A stretch of 64,000 bases of DNA from Hafnia alvei (GTDB taxonomy: Bacteria; Pseudomonadota; Gammaproteobacteria; Enterobacterales; Enterobacteriaceae): assembly GCF_900095695.1 (NCBI RefSeq), contig NZ_FMIQ01000070.1:60198-124197 (forward strand), in the 5' to 3' direction. Positions 57,571 to 64,000 of this stretch are shown here, piece after piece. A program made the translations under genes and the position numbers. Under the pieces are notes generated by a model. It searched no databases, was not told the origin of the DNA, and saw only the letters and a program-made list of their open reading frames with translations. Position 1 is the first letter of the stretch. Every line of letters starts with the position of its first letter.

Positions 57571-58968
57571 TTAGGTATTGTGAGTCATTTGACCTTTAAT
57601 CCGTTGATTCCTTTGTTTAATTGCGTAGCCAATACCGAGAATGATCAACCATACCGGTATCAGCAGCACTGAAATCTGAATGCCCGGTGTGAAGTACATG
57701 ATGACTAAGATCCCGCACAGGAATGCTAAGCACAGGTAGTTGCCGAACGGATACCAGAACGCCTGAAACTTAGGTACTACGCCTTCACGATTTTTAGCCG
57801 CACGGAAACGCAGGTGCGCCAAGCTAATCATCGCCCAGTTGATCACCAGAGCTGAAACCACCAGCGCCATCAGTAGTTCAAAGGCTTTCCCCGGCATGAC
57901 GTAGTTAATCAGCACGCACAGCAGAGTGGCGGCAGCTGAGAGCCCAATCGCTACCACGGGCACACCGCGGCCATCGACTTTCAGTAACGCTTTCGGCCCG
58001 TTGCCCTGTTTAGCTAAGCCAAACAGCATGCGGCTGTTGCAGTACACGCAGCTGTTATAAACCGATAGCGCAGCGGTCAAAACCACGATATTCAGGATGG
58101 TAGCAACAACGTTGCTGTCTAACTCGTGGAAAATCATCACGAATGGACTGCCGCCTTCCACCACTTTGCCCCACGGGTAAAGCGAAAGCAGGATAGACAG
58201 AGAGCCAATATAGAAAAGCAGGATGCGGTAAATAACCTGATTCGTGGCTTTAGGAATGCTTTTCTCTGGATTATCAGCTTCGGCTGCGGTAATGCCAACC
58301 AGTTCTAACCCACCAAACGAGAACATGATAACGGCCATCGCCATCACCAGACCCATCGTGCCGTTAGGGAAGAATCCACCTTGCTCCCACAGATTTGTTA
58401 CGCTGGCTTCTGGCCCTGCGTGGCCGCTTAGTAAGAGCCATACGCCGAACACAATCATGCCGATAATGGCCACGACTTTGATAATGGCAAACCAGAATTC
58501 CATTTCACCATAGACTTTGACGTTCGCAAGGTTAATGGCGTTAATCGCTAGGAAGAAGACGGCCGCAGAAACCCATGTAGGGATATCAGGGAACCAGTAC
58601 TGCACATAAATACCGACGGCGGTGAGTTCTGCCATCGCCACAAGCACATACAGAACCCAGTAGTTCCAGCCTGAGGCAAAACCTGCAAAGTTCCCCCAGT
58701 ATTTAAAGGCAAAGTGGCTAAAAGACCCTGCTACAGGCTCCTCAACCACCATTTCACCCAATTGACGCATTATTAAGAACGCAATAAAACCACCAATCGC
58801 GTAGCCCAAAATAACAGACGGGCCCGCCATTTTGATGGTTTGTGCGATACCTAAAAATAGTCCGGTGCCGATGGCACCACCCAGAGCAATCAGCTGAATA
58901 TGGCGATTTTTCAATCCCCTTTTCAGTTGGTCACCGTGAGGCTGAGCGCGATGCTGCTGATCACTCAT
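57571..58968 (-). CDS. aroP: aromatic amino acid:proton symporter AroP
   Basis: General inner-membrane permease for Phe, Tyr and Trp. It has 465 residues from the ATG at 58968 (E. coli 457). About twelve helices are present, and the APC-family motif GLKNRHIQLIALGGAIGTGL, FLG opens the first helix; EMVVEEPVAGSFSHFAFKYW and FGGLELVGITAAEADNPEKS follow. The chosen ATG lies nine bases after AGAGG; an ATG at 58977 touches that site. Two TyrR boxes lie upstream, so repression by TyrR is expected. Confidence 0.94.
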   Translation of the reverse strand: MSDQQHRAQPHGDQLKRGLKNRHIQLIALGGAIGTGLFLGIAQTIKMAGPSVILGYAIGGFIAFLIMRQLGEMVVEEPVAGSFSHFAFKYWGNFAGFASGWNYWVLYVLVAMAELTAVGIYVQYWFPDIPTWVSAAVFFLAINAINLANVKVYGEMEFWFAIIKVVAIIGMIVFGVWLLLSGHAGPEASVTNLWEQGGFFPNGTMGLVMAMAVIMFSFGGLELVGITAAEADNPEKSIPKATNQVIYRILLFYIGSLSILLSLYPWGKVVEGGSPFVMIFHELDSNVVATILNIVVLTAALSVYNSCVYCNSRMLFGLAKQGNGPKALLKVDGRGVPVVAIGLSAAATLLCVLINYVMPGKAFELLMALVVSALVINWAMISLAHLRFRAAKNREGVVPKFQAFWYPFGNYLCLAFLCGILVIMYFTPGIQISVLLIPVWLIILGIGYAIKQRNQRIKGQMTHNT

Positions 58969-59028
58969 GTCTTTCATCCTCTAAATACGCCGGCCGAAAA
59001 CGACCTCTGGCTCACTGTTACTGTCATT

Positions 59029-59046
59029 TGTAATTATTAAAATACG
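59029..59046 (-). promoter_or_regulatory. TyrR box 2 (weak) upstream of aroP
   Basis: TGTAAT, six bases and AATACG match the TyrR box TGTAAA-N6-TTTACA in part. Its centre is 23 bp from the neighbouring box, the spacing of the paired TyrR boxes of E. coli aroP. Confidence 0.65.
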
Positions 59047-59051
59047 AAATT

Positions 59052-59069
59052 CGTAATTTATTGTTTACA
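59052..59069 (-). promoter_or_regulatory. TyrR box 1 upstream of aroP
   Basis: On the minus strand TGTAAA, six bases and ATTACG match the TyrR consensus well. It lies about 90 bp before the aroP start. Confidence 0.75.
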
Positions 59070-59587
59070 TGGAATGCCAATTTGATTTGCTTTACTGGCT
59101 ACCAATGACTGGAGAATAATGATAAGCGAAAGAAATTGCACCACATTTATAACGTTAAATACCGATATAGATCACAGAGAGAGCTCAATGAATTTTTGCT
59201 CATTCATTCAGAGAAAATGAGCATTGTTTATAAAATAGACGCTTTGAGCGAAATTGGCGAAAGAGACGAAAAAAAGCAAAATTTTACAAAATGAAGCGCC
59301 GCCGGTGGATGTACCTCTTTGGGAGGATGTGGAGAATTGCCGATTGAATGGATTTTGTGCTGGCTGAGCGAGTTTGTTTGGCAAACACCGTATAGCCTTT
59401 ACTTCTTTACCTAATTTTACCTACCGCACGTAACATATTTATCTTCAAGCAATTAGCATTGTTAATACATATACAAATTAAATAATTATTCATTAGTTTG
59501 ATTTTTTATGCATATTTAGCGCTGCTTTCACGCTTCAGCCTGAGTGCCTTTTAGTTTCAATAAAGTTAAAATACTCCCACGCCTCGT
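59070..59587. other. central part of the aroP-pdhR divergent region
   Basis: About 520 bp with no gene, moderately AT-rich. It holds upstream parts of both promoters. No RNA gene, repeat or further operator was identified. Confidence 0.4.
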
Positions 59588-59604
59588 AAATGGTATTACC
59601 ACGT
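59588..59604 (+). promoter_or_regulatory. second PdhR-like operator upstream of pdhR
   Basis: The core TGGTATTACCA (59591-59601) is the same palindromic core as the main PdhR site, about 140 bp further upstream, with poorer flanks. Confidence 0.55.
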
Positions 59605-59728
59605 TACAGTTATAGTATTGCTGTGTTGTTTGAGTGACTTTGTTAAAAAATGCTCGCTTTTATGATTTCAATCAAAGCCTGTATGGACAGCAGGTGAATA
59701 CTTTGTTACTTTAGCGTCACGTTTTTGA

Positions 59729-59745
59729 AATTGGTATTACCAATT
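59729..59745 (+). promoter_or_regulatory. PdhR operator upstream of pdhR
   Basis: AATTGGTATTACCAATT is a near-perfect palindrome and matches the known E. coli PdhR operator pattern ATTGGTNNNACCAAT. It lies about 90 bp before pdhR, so autoregulation relieved by pyruvate is expected. Confidence 0.92.
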
Positions 59746-59834
59746 GACTTTGCGCCACTCGCAGAGATTTTAAGCGGCTCGCGAACAAAATAACGTTAAT
59801 AAGAAGAAGCACTCTCAGAGAAGAAAAGAGCGAC

Positions 59835-60599
59835 ATGGCCTACAGCAAAATTCGTCAACCGAAACTATCAGATGTCATCGAACAGCAACTGGAATATCTG
59901 ATTCTGGAAGGCACGCTACGCCCAGGAGAAAAACTTCTGCCCGAGCGTGAGCTGGCGAAACAGTTTGATGTGTCTCGACCTTCTTTAAGAGAAGCGATAC
60001 AGCGGCTAGAAGCAAAAGGATTGCTGTTGCGTCGTCAGGGAGGCGGTACCTTCGTTCAAACCAACCTCTGGCAAAGTTTTAGCGATCCTTTGGCTGAACT
60101 ACTGGCAGACCATCCAGAATCACAATTCGATTTGCTCGAAACCCGTCATGCGCTTGAAGGTATTGCTGCTTATTACGCAGCACTGCGCGGCACAGACGAA
60201 GATTTAACCCGTATTCGCACTTGCCATCTGGTTATCCAAGAGGCGCAGGAAAGCGGCGATTTAGACGCTGAAGCGGATGCAGTTATGCAGTATCAGGTCG
60301 CGGTGACCGAAGCTGCACATAACGTGGTTCTTCTGCATTTGCTGCGCTGCATGGCGCCGATGCTGGAGCAAAACGTTAAACAGAACTTTGAGTTGCTTTA
60401 CTCGCGCCGTGAAATGTTGGCCAAGGTAAACGACCATCGTGCCAGCATTTTTGAGGCGATTGTGGCACGCGAGCCAGAGAAAGCTCGTGAAGCATCGCAC
60501 CGCCATCTGGCATTTATTGAGGATATTTTGTTGGAGCTCAATCGTGAGCATAGCCGCCGTGAGCGGTCGCTGCGTAGACTCCAGCAACGCAAGGATTAA
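59835..60599 (+). CDS. pdhR: pyruvate-responsive repressor PdhR
   Basis: GntR/FadR-family repressor of the pyruvate dehydrogenase operon and respiratory genes; pyruvate releases it. It has 254 residues, as in E. coli. The winged helix (about residues 9-75) reads [20 protein letters not shown] and [17 protein letters not shown]. The C-terminal FCD effector domain has the His and Asp residues around [12 protein letters not shown] and [12 protein letters not shown]. First gene of pdhR-aceEF-lpd. Confidence 0.97.
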   Translation: MAYSKIRQPKLSDVIEQQLEYLILEGTLRPGEKLLPERELAKQFDVSRPSLREAIQRLEAKGLLLRRQGGGTFVQTNLWQSFSDPLAELLADHPESQFDLLETRHALEGIAAYYAALRGTDEDLTRIRTCHLVIQEAQESGDLDAEADAVMQYQVAVTEAAHNVVLLHLLRCMAPMLEQNVKQNFELLYSRREMLAKVNDHRASIFEAIVAREPEKAREASHRHLAFIEDILLELNREHSRRERSLRRLQQRKD

Positions 60600-60674
60600 A
60601 AACGGATTGTGAAAGCTTAGCCCTTTGATAATCCGTTTTATTGCAACACCACTAGGCAACTAAACCCTGATTGG

Positions 60675-60724
60675 GCCTGTCTTCGTGTTTTTTCCCGACA
60701 TGAAGAAAACACACGAAGACAGGC
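60675..60724 (+). promoter_or_regulatory. long hairpin in the pdhR-aceE leader
   Basis: GCCTGTCTTCGTGT (60675-60688) and ACACGAAGACAGGC (60711-60724) form a perfect 14-bp stem around a 22-nt loop that can pair further (T-run with GAAGAAAA). It lies 36 nt before the aceE ATG and has no T-run behind it. It might separate pdhR and aceE expression by processing or attenuation. Function is unknown. Confidence 0.75.
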
Positions 60725-60760
60725 TCCTGACAAACCATTAGACAGATAAGGAATACCACC

Positions 60761-63424
60761 ATGTCAGAACGTTTAAACAATGACGTGGACCCGATCGAAA
60801 CCCGCGACTGGCTGCAGGCGATCGAATCGGTCATCCGTGAAGAAGGTGTAGAGCGCGCTCAGTACCTGATTGATCAAGTATTGGGTGAAGCCCGTAAAGG
60901 CGGCGTAAATCTGCCTACCGGAGCGACCAGCCGCAACTACGTCAATACCATTGCGGTAGAAGACGAACCTGCGTACCCAGGTAATCTGGAGCTGGAACGC
61001 CGCATCCGTTCAGCGATTCGTTGGAACGCGATCATGACCGTTCTGCGTGCATCGAAAAAGGATCTGGAGCTGGGTGGCCATATGGCTTCTTTCCAGTCTT
61101 CCGCAACGGTATACGAAGTCTGCTTTAACCACTTCTTCCGCGCTCGCAATCAGAAAGACGGCGGCGATTTGGTGTACTTCCAGGGCCACATTTCTCCGGG
61201 CGTTTACGCTCGTGCCTTCCTTGAAGGCCGTCTGACAGAAGAACAGATGAACAACTTCCGTCAGGAAGTTCACGGTAAAGGCCTGTCCTCTTACCCGCAT
61301 CCTAAACTGATGCCTGAATTCTGGCAGTTCCCAACCGTATCCATGGGTCTGGGCCCAATCGGTGCGATCTATCAGGCTAAGTTCCTGAAATATCTGGAAC
61401 ACCGTGGCCTGAAAGACACCTCTGAACAAACCGTATACGCTTTCTTGGGCGACGGCGAGATGGATGAGCCAGAATCTAAAGGTGCGATCACTATCGCAAC
61501 TCGTGAAAAACTGGACAACCTGTGCTTCATCATCAACTGTAACCTGCAACGTCTGGATGGCCCTGTCACCGGTAACGGCAAAATCGTTAACGAACTGGAA
61601 GGCATCTTCGCAGGCGCTGGCTGGAACGTGATTAAGGTTATCTGGGGTAGCCGTTGGGATGAGCTGCTGCGTAAAGATACCAGCGGTAAACTGATCCAGC
61701 TGATGAACGAAACGCTGGACGGCGACTACCAGACCTTCAAATCCAAAGACGGCGCTTATGTTCGTGAGCACTTCTTCGGTCGTTACCCTGAAACCGCCGC
61801 TCTGGTTAAAGACATGAGCGATGACGAAATCTGGGCATTGAACCGTGGCGGCCACGATCCTAAGAAAGTCTACGCGGCACTGAAAAAAGCGAAAGATACC
61901 AAAGGCCAAGCGACCGTTATTCTTGCCCACACCGTTAAAGGTTATGGCATGGGTGACACCGCCGAAGGTAAGAACATCGCTCACCAGGTTAAGAAAATGA
62001 ACATGGACGGCGTGCGCCAGTTCCGTGATCGTTTCAACGTACCTGTGGCTGATTCTGAAATCGAAAAACTGCCATACGTGACGTTTGATAAAGATTCTGA
62101 AGAGTCTAAGTACCTGCACGAACGCCGTCAGGCGCTGCAAGGCTACCTGCCAACTCGTCTGACTCACTTCACCGAGAAACTGGAAATGCCTGCGCTGTCA
62201 GACTTCGGTTCTCTGTTGGAAGAGCAGAACAAAGAAATCTCTACCACCATCGCTTTCGTTCGTGCCCTGAACGTGATGCTGAAGAACAAGTCGATCAAAG
62301 ATCGTCTGGTTCCAATCATCGCCGACGAAGCGCGTACCTTTGGTATGGAAGGCCTGTTCCGTCAGATCGGTATCTACAGCCCTAACGGCCAGCAGTACAC
62401 CCCGCAGGACCGTGAGCAGGTTGCTTACTATAAAGAAGACGAAAAAGGTCAGATCCTGCAGGAAGGTATCAACGAACTGGGTGCAGCATCATCTTGGCTG
62501 GCGGCGGCAACGTCTTACAGCACCAACGATCTGCCAATGATTCCGTTCTACATCTACTACTCCATGTTTGGTTTCCAGCGTATCGGCGACCTGTGCTGGG
62601 CAGCGGGTGACCAACAGGCACGTGGCTTCCTGATCGGTGGTACTTCAGGTCGTACAACCCTGAATGGTGAAGGTCTGCAGCACGAAGATGGCCATAGCCA
62701 CATTCAGTCTCTGACTATCCCGAACTGTATCTCTTACGATCCAGCATACGCTTACGAAGTAGCAGTCATCATGCATGACGGCTTGGAGCGCATGTACGGT
62801 GAAGCGCAAGAAAACGTTTACTACTACATCACTACGCTGAACGAAAACTACCACATGCCGGCAATGCCGCAGGGTGCAGAAGAAGGTATCCGTAAAGGTA
62901 TCTACAAACTGGAAACTCTGGAAGGTAACAAAGGTAAGGTTCAGCTGTTGGGTTCAGGTTCTATCCTGCGTCACGTTCGTGAAGCGGCTAAGATCCTGGC
63001 TGAAGAATACGGCGTGGGTTCTGATACCTACAGCGTAACTTCCTTCACCGAGCTGGCTCGTGATGGTCAGGACTGTGAGCGTTGGAACATGCTGCACCCA
63101 ACCGAAACTCCACGTGTACCGTATATCGCTCAGGTGATGAACGATGCGCCAGCGGTTGCGTCTACCGACTACATGAAGCTGTTCGCAGAACAGGTTCGTA
63201 CTTACGTTCCAGCCAGCGATTATCGCGTACTGGGTACTGACGGCTTCGGTCGTTCAGACAGCCGCGAAAACCTGCGTCACCACTTTGAAGTTGATGCTTC
63301 TTACGTTGTGGTTGCTGCACTGGGTGAACTGGCTAAACGCGGTGAAATCGAAGCTTCTGTGGTTGCTGATGCAATTAAGAAATTCGACATCAACCCAGAA
63401 AAAGTTAACCCGCGTCTGGCATAA
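60761..63424 (+). CDS. aceE: pyruvate dehydrogenase E1 component AceE
   Basis: Thiamine diphosphate-dependent E1 that decarboxylates pyruvate and acetylates lipoyl groups on AceF. It has 887 residues, as in E. coli. The ThDP motif [20 protein letters not shown] with [12 protein letters not shown] following lies near residues 230-268. The start [20 protein letters not shown] equals E. coli, and ATAAGGA precedes it. Codon use is strongly biased, as expected for a highly expressed enzyme. aceF follows after 13 nt. Confidence 0.98.
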   Translation: MSERLNNDVDPIETRDWLQAIESVIREEGVERAQYLIDQVLGEARKGGVNLPTGATSRNYVNTIAVEDEPAYPGNLELERRIRSAIRWNAIMTVLRASKKDLELGGHMASFQSSATVYEVCFNHFFRARNQKDGGDLVYFQGHISPGVYARAFLEGRLTEEQMNNFRQEVHGKGLSSYPHPKLMPEFWQFPTVSMGLGPIGAIYQAKFLKYLEHRGLKDTSEQTVYAFLGDGEMDEPESKGAITIATREKLDNLCFIINCNLQRLDGPVTGNGKIVNELEGIFAGAGWNVIKVIWGSRWDELLRKDTSGKLIQLMNETLDGDYQTFKSKDGAYVREHFFGRYPETAALVKDMSDDEIWALNRGGHDPKKVYAALKKAKDTKGQATVILAHTVKGYGMGDTAEGKNIAHQVKKMNMDGVRQFRDRFNVPVADSEIEKLPYVTFDKDSEESKYLHERRQALQGYLPTRLTHFTEKLEMPALSDFGSLLEEQNKEISTTIAFVRALNVMLKNKSIKDRLVPIIADEARTFGMEGLFRQIGIYSPNGQQYTPQDREQVAYYKEDEKGQILQEGINELGAASSWLAAATSYSTNDLPMIPFYIYYSMFGFQRIGDLCWAAGDQQARGFLIGGTSGRTTLNGEGLQHEDGHSHIQSLTIPNCISYDPAYAYEVAVIMHDGLERMYGEAQENVYYYITTLNENYHMPAMPQGAEEGIRKGIYKLETLEGNKGKVQLLGSGSILRHVREAAKILAEEYGVGSDTYSVTSFTELARDGQDCERWNMLHPTETPRVPYIAQVMNDAPAVASTDYMKLFAEQVRTYVPASDYRVLGTDGFGRSDSRENLRHHFEVDASYVVVAALGELAKRGEIEASVVADAIKKFDINPEKVNPRLA

Positions 63425-63437
63425 GAGGTACAGAAGA

Positions 63438-64000
63438 ATGTCTATCGAAATTAATGTACCGGACATCGGTGCTGATGAAGTTGAAGTTACCGAAGTGATG
63501 GTAAAAGTGGGCGACAAAGTGGAAGCCGAACAGTCTTTGATCACCGTTGAAGGTGACAAAGCTTCCATGGAAGTCCCATCACCACAGGCCGGTGTAGTTA
63601 AAGAAATTAAAGTTTCCGTGGGCGACAAAGTCGAAACCGGCAAACTGATCATGTTGTTTGAAACAAAGAGCGAAGCCGAAGGCGCAGCAGCTGCACCTGC
63701 TAAAGCAGAAGAGAAACCAGCGGCCGCACCTGCTCCGGCAGCCGCCGCTGCGGCAAAAGATGTTGAAGTTCCAGACATCGGCGCCGACGAAGTTGAAGTC
63801 ACCGAAGTGATGGTGAAAGTTGGCGATACCGTTGAAGCTGAACAGTCTCTGATCACCGTAGAAGGCGACAAAGCCTCTATGGAAGTTCCTGCACCGTTTG
63901 CAGGTGTGGTTAAAGAGATCAAGATTGCGACCGGTGACAAAGTGAAAACTGGCTCACTGATCATGGTCTTCGAAGTGGCTGGCGCTGCGCCTGCCGCTTC
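63438..64000 (+). CDS. aceF: dihydrolipoyl acetyltransferase AceF (5' part only)
   Basis: E2 core of pyruvate dehydrogenase. The window holds the first 187 codons, with no stop before the edge. Two lipoyl domains are visible, each with the lipoyl-lysine motif [10 protein letters not shown] (Lys41 and Lys145), separated by an Ala/Pro-rich linker (about residues 83-105). The domains are nearly identical. A third lipoyl domain, the E1/E3-binding domain and the catalytic core would follow. AGGTACAGAAG precedes the ATG. Confidence 0.97.
   Translation, partial: MSIEINVPDIGADEVEVTEVMVKVGDKVEAEQSLITVEGDKASMEVPSPQAGVVKEIKVSVGDKVETGKLIMLFETKSEAEGAAAAPAKAEEKPAAAPAPAAAAAAKDVEVPDIGADEVEVTEVMVKVGDTVEAEQSLITVEGDKASMEVPAPFAGVVKEIKIATGDKVKTGSLIMVFEVAGAAPAA

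Noticed and set aside
61010..62167. 385-codon open frame on the minus strand inside aceE
   Set aside because: It is antisense to a fully conserved, highly expressed gene whose codon bias leaves antisense frames open. No family resemblance was seen.

Overview
This window is a chromosomal segment of a gammaproteobacterium of the order Enterobacterales. Gene order and protein sequences follow the E. coli 1.5 to 2.6 minute region: thiBP, sgrR/SgrS/setA, leuDCBA-leuO, ilvIH, cra, the mraZ-to-lpxC division and cell-wall cluster, secM-secA-mutT, yacG-zapD-coaE, guaC, hofC-hofB-ppdD, nadC, ampDE, aroP and pdhR-aceE-aceF. Several features differ from E. coli: a DASS anion transporter beside leuD, an acyl-CoA synthetase between leuO and ilvI, alaE between cra and mraZ, and a glycan-use locus between ampE and aroP. 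These suggest a non-Escherichia enterobacterium, perhaps Hafnia or a relative. That genus guess is inference, since no rRNA or other taxonomic marker is present.

Layout. 1-2490: end-truncated thiP, then thiB behind a TPP riboswitch whose P3 arm carries about 157 nt of extra sequence. 2542-5675: the sugar-phosphate stress module, with SgrR, a short SgrS sRNA and the SetA efflux pump. 5921-7393: a dicarboxylate-type transporter. 7531-12500: the leucine operon with its leader peptide and attenuator. 12500-14030: an AT-rich leader and leuO. 14340-18703: acyl-CoA synthetase and the ilvIH acetolactate synthase. 18889-20430: Cra and the AlaE exporter. 21219-39324: the dcw cluster, sixteen genes on one strand from mraZ to lpxC, with many 1-8 nt overlaps. 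39520-43328: secM, secA, mutT. 43378-46447: yacG, zapD and coaE on the minus strand, then guaC. 46527-49612: type IV pilus-like genes, with hofC interrupted by an in-frame stop. 49794-52328: nadC, ampD, ampE. 52338-52956: a non-coding element of about 620 bp with long inverted termini. 52993-57003: a GH43 glycosidase, a GPH-family transporter and a carbohydrate porin in one orientation. 57571-64000: aroP, then pdhR, aceE and the start of aceF.

How the genes work together. The dcw cluster supplies peptidoglycan precursors (MurE, F, D, G, C, MraY, DdlB), the septal synthase (FtsW and FtsI), the divisome scaffold (FtsL, FtsQ, FtsA, FtsZ) and a lipid A enzyme (LpxC). ZapD and AmpD, encoded nearby, also act on the Z-ring and on murein recycling. 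The leu and ilvIH genes together feed branched-chain amino acid synthesis. The accessory locus at 53-57 kb looks like a complete route for an arabinose-containing or similar oligosaccharide: porin, inner-membrane symporter and cytoplasmic hydrolase.

Most of the window is ordinary core genome. The parts most worth a second look are the inverted-repeat element at 52338-52956, the expanded TPP riboswitch, the hofC nonsense codon, the altered SecM arrest motif, the glycan locus and the long hairpin between pdhR and aceE. No tRNA, rRNA, prophage, insertion-sequence transposase or CRISPR array was seen.
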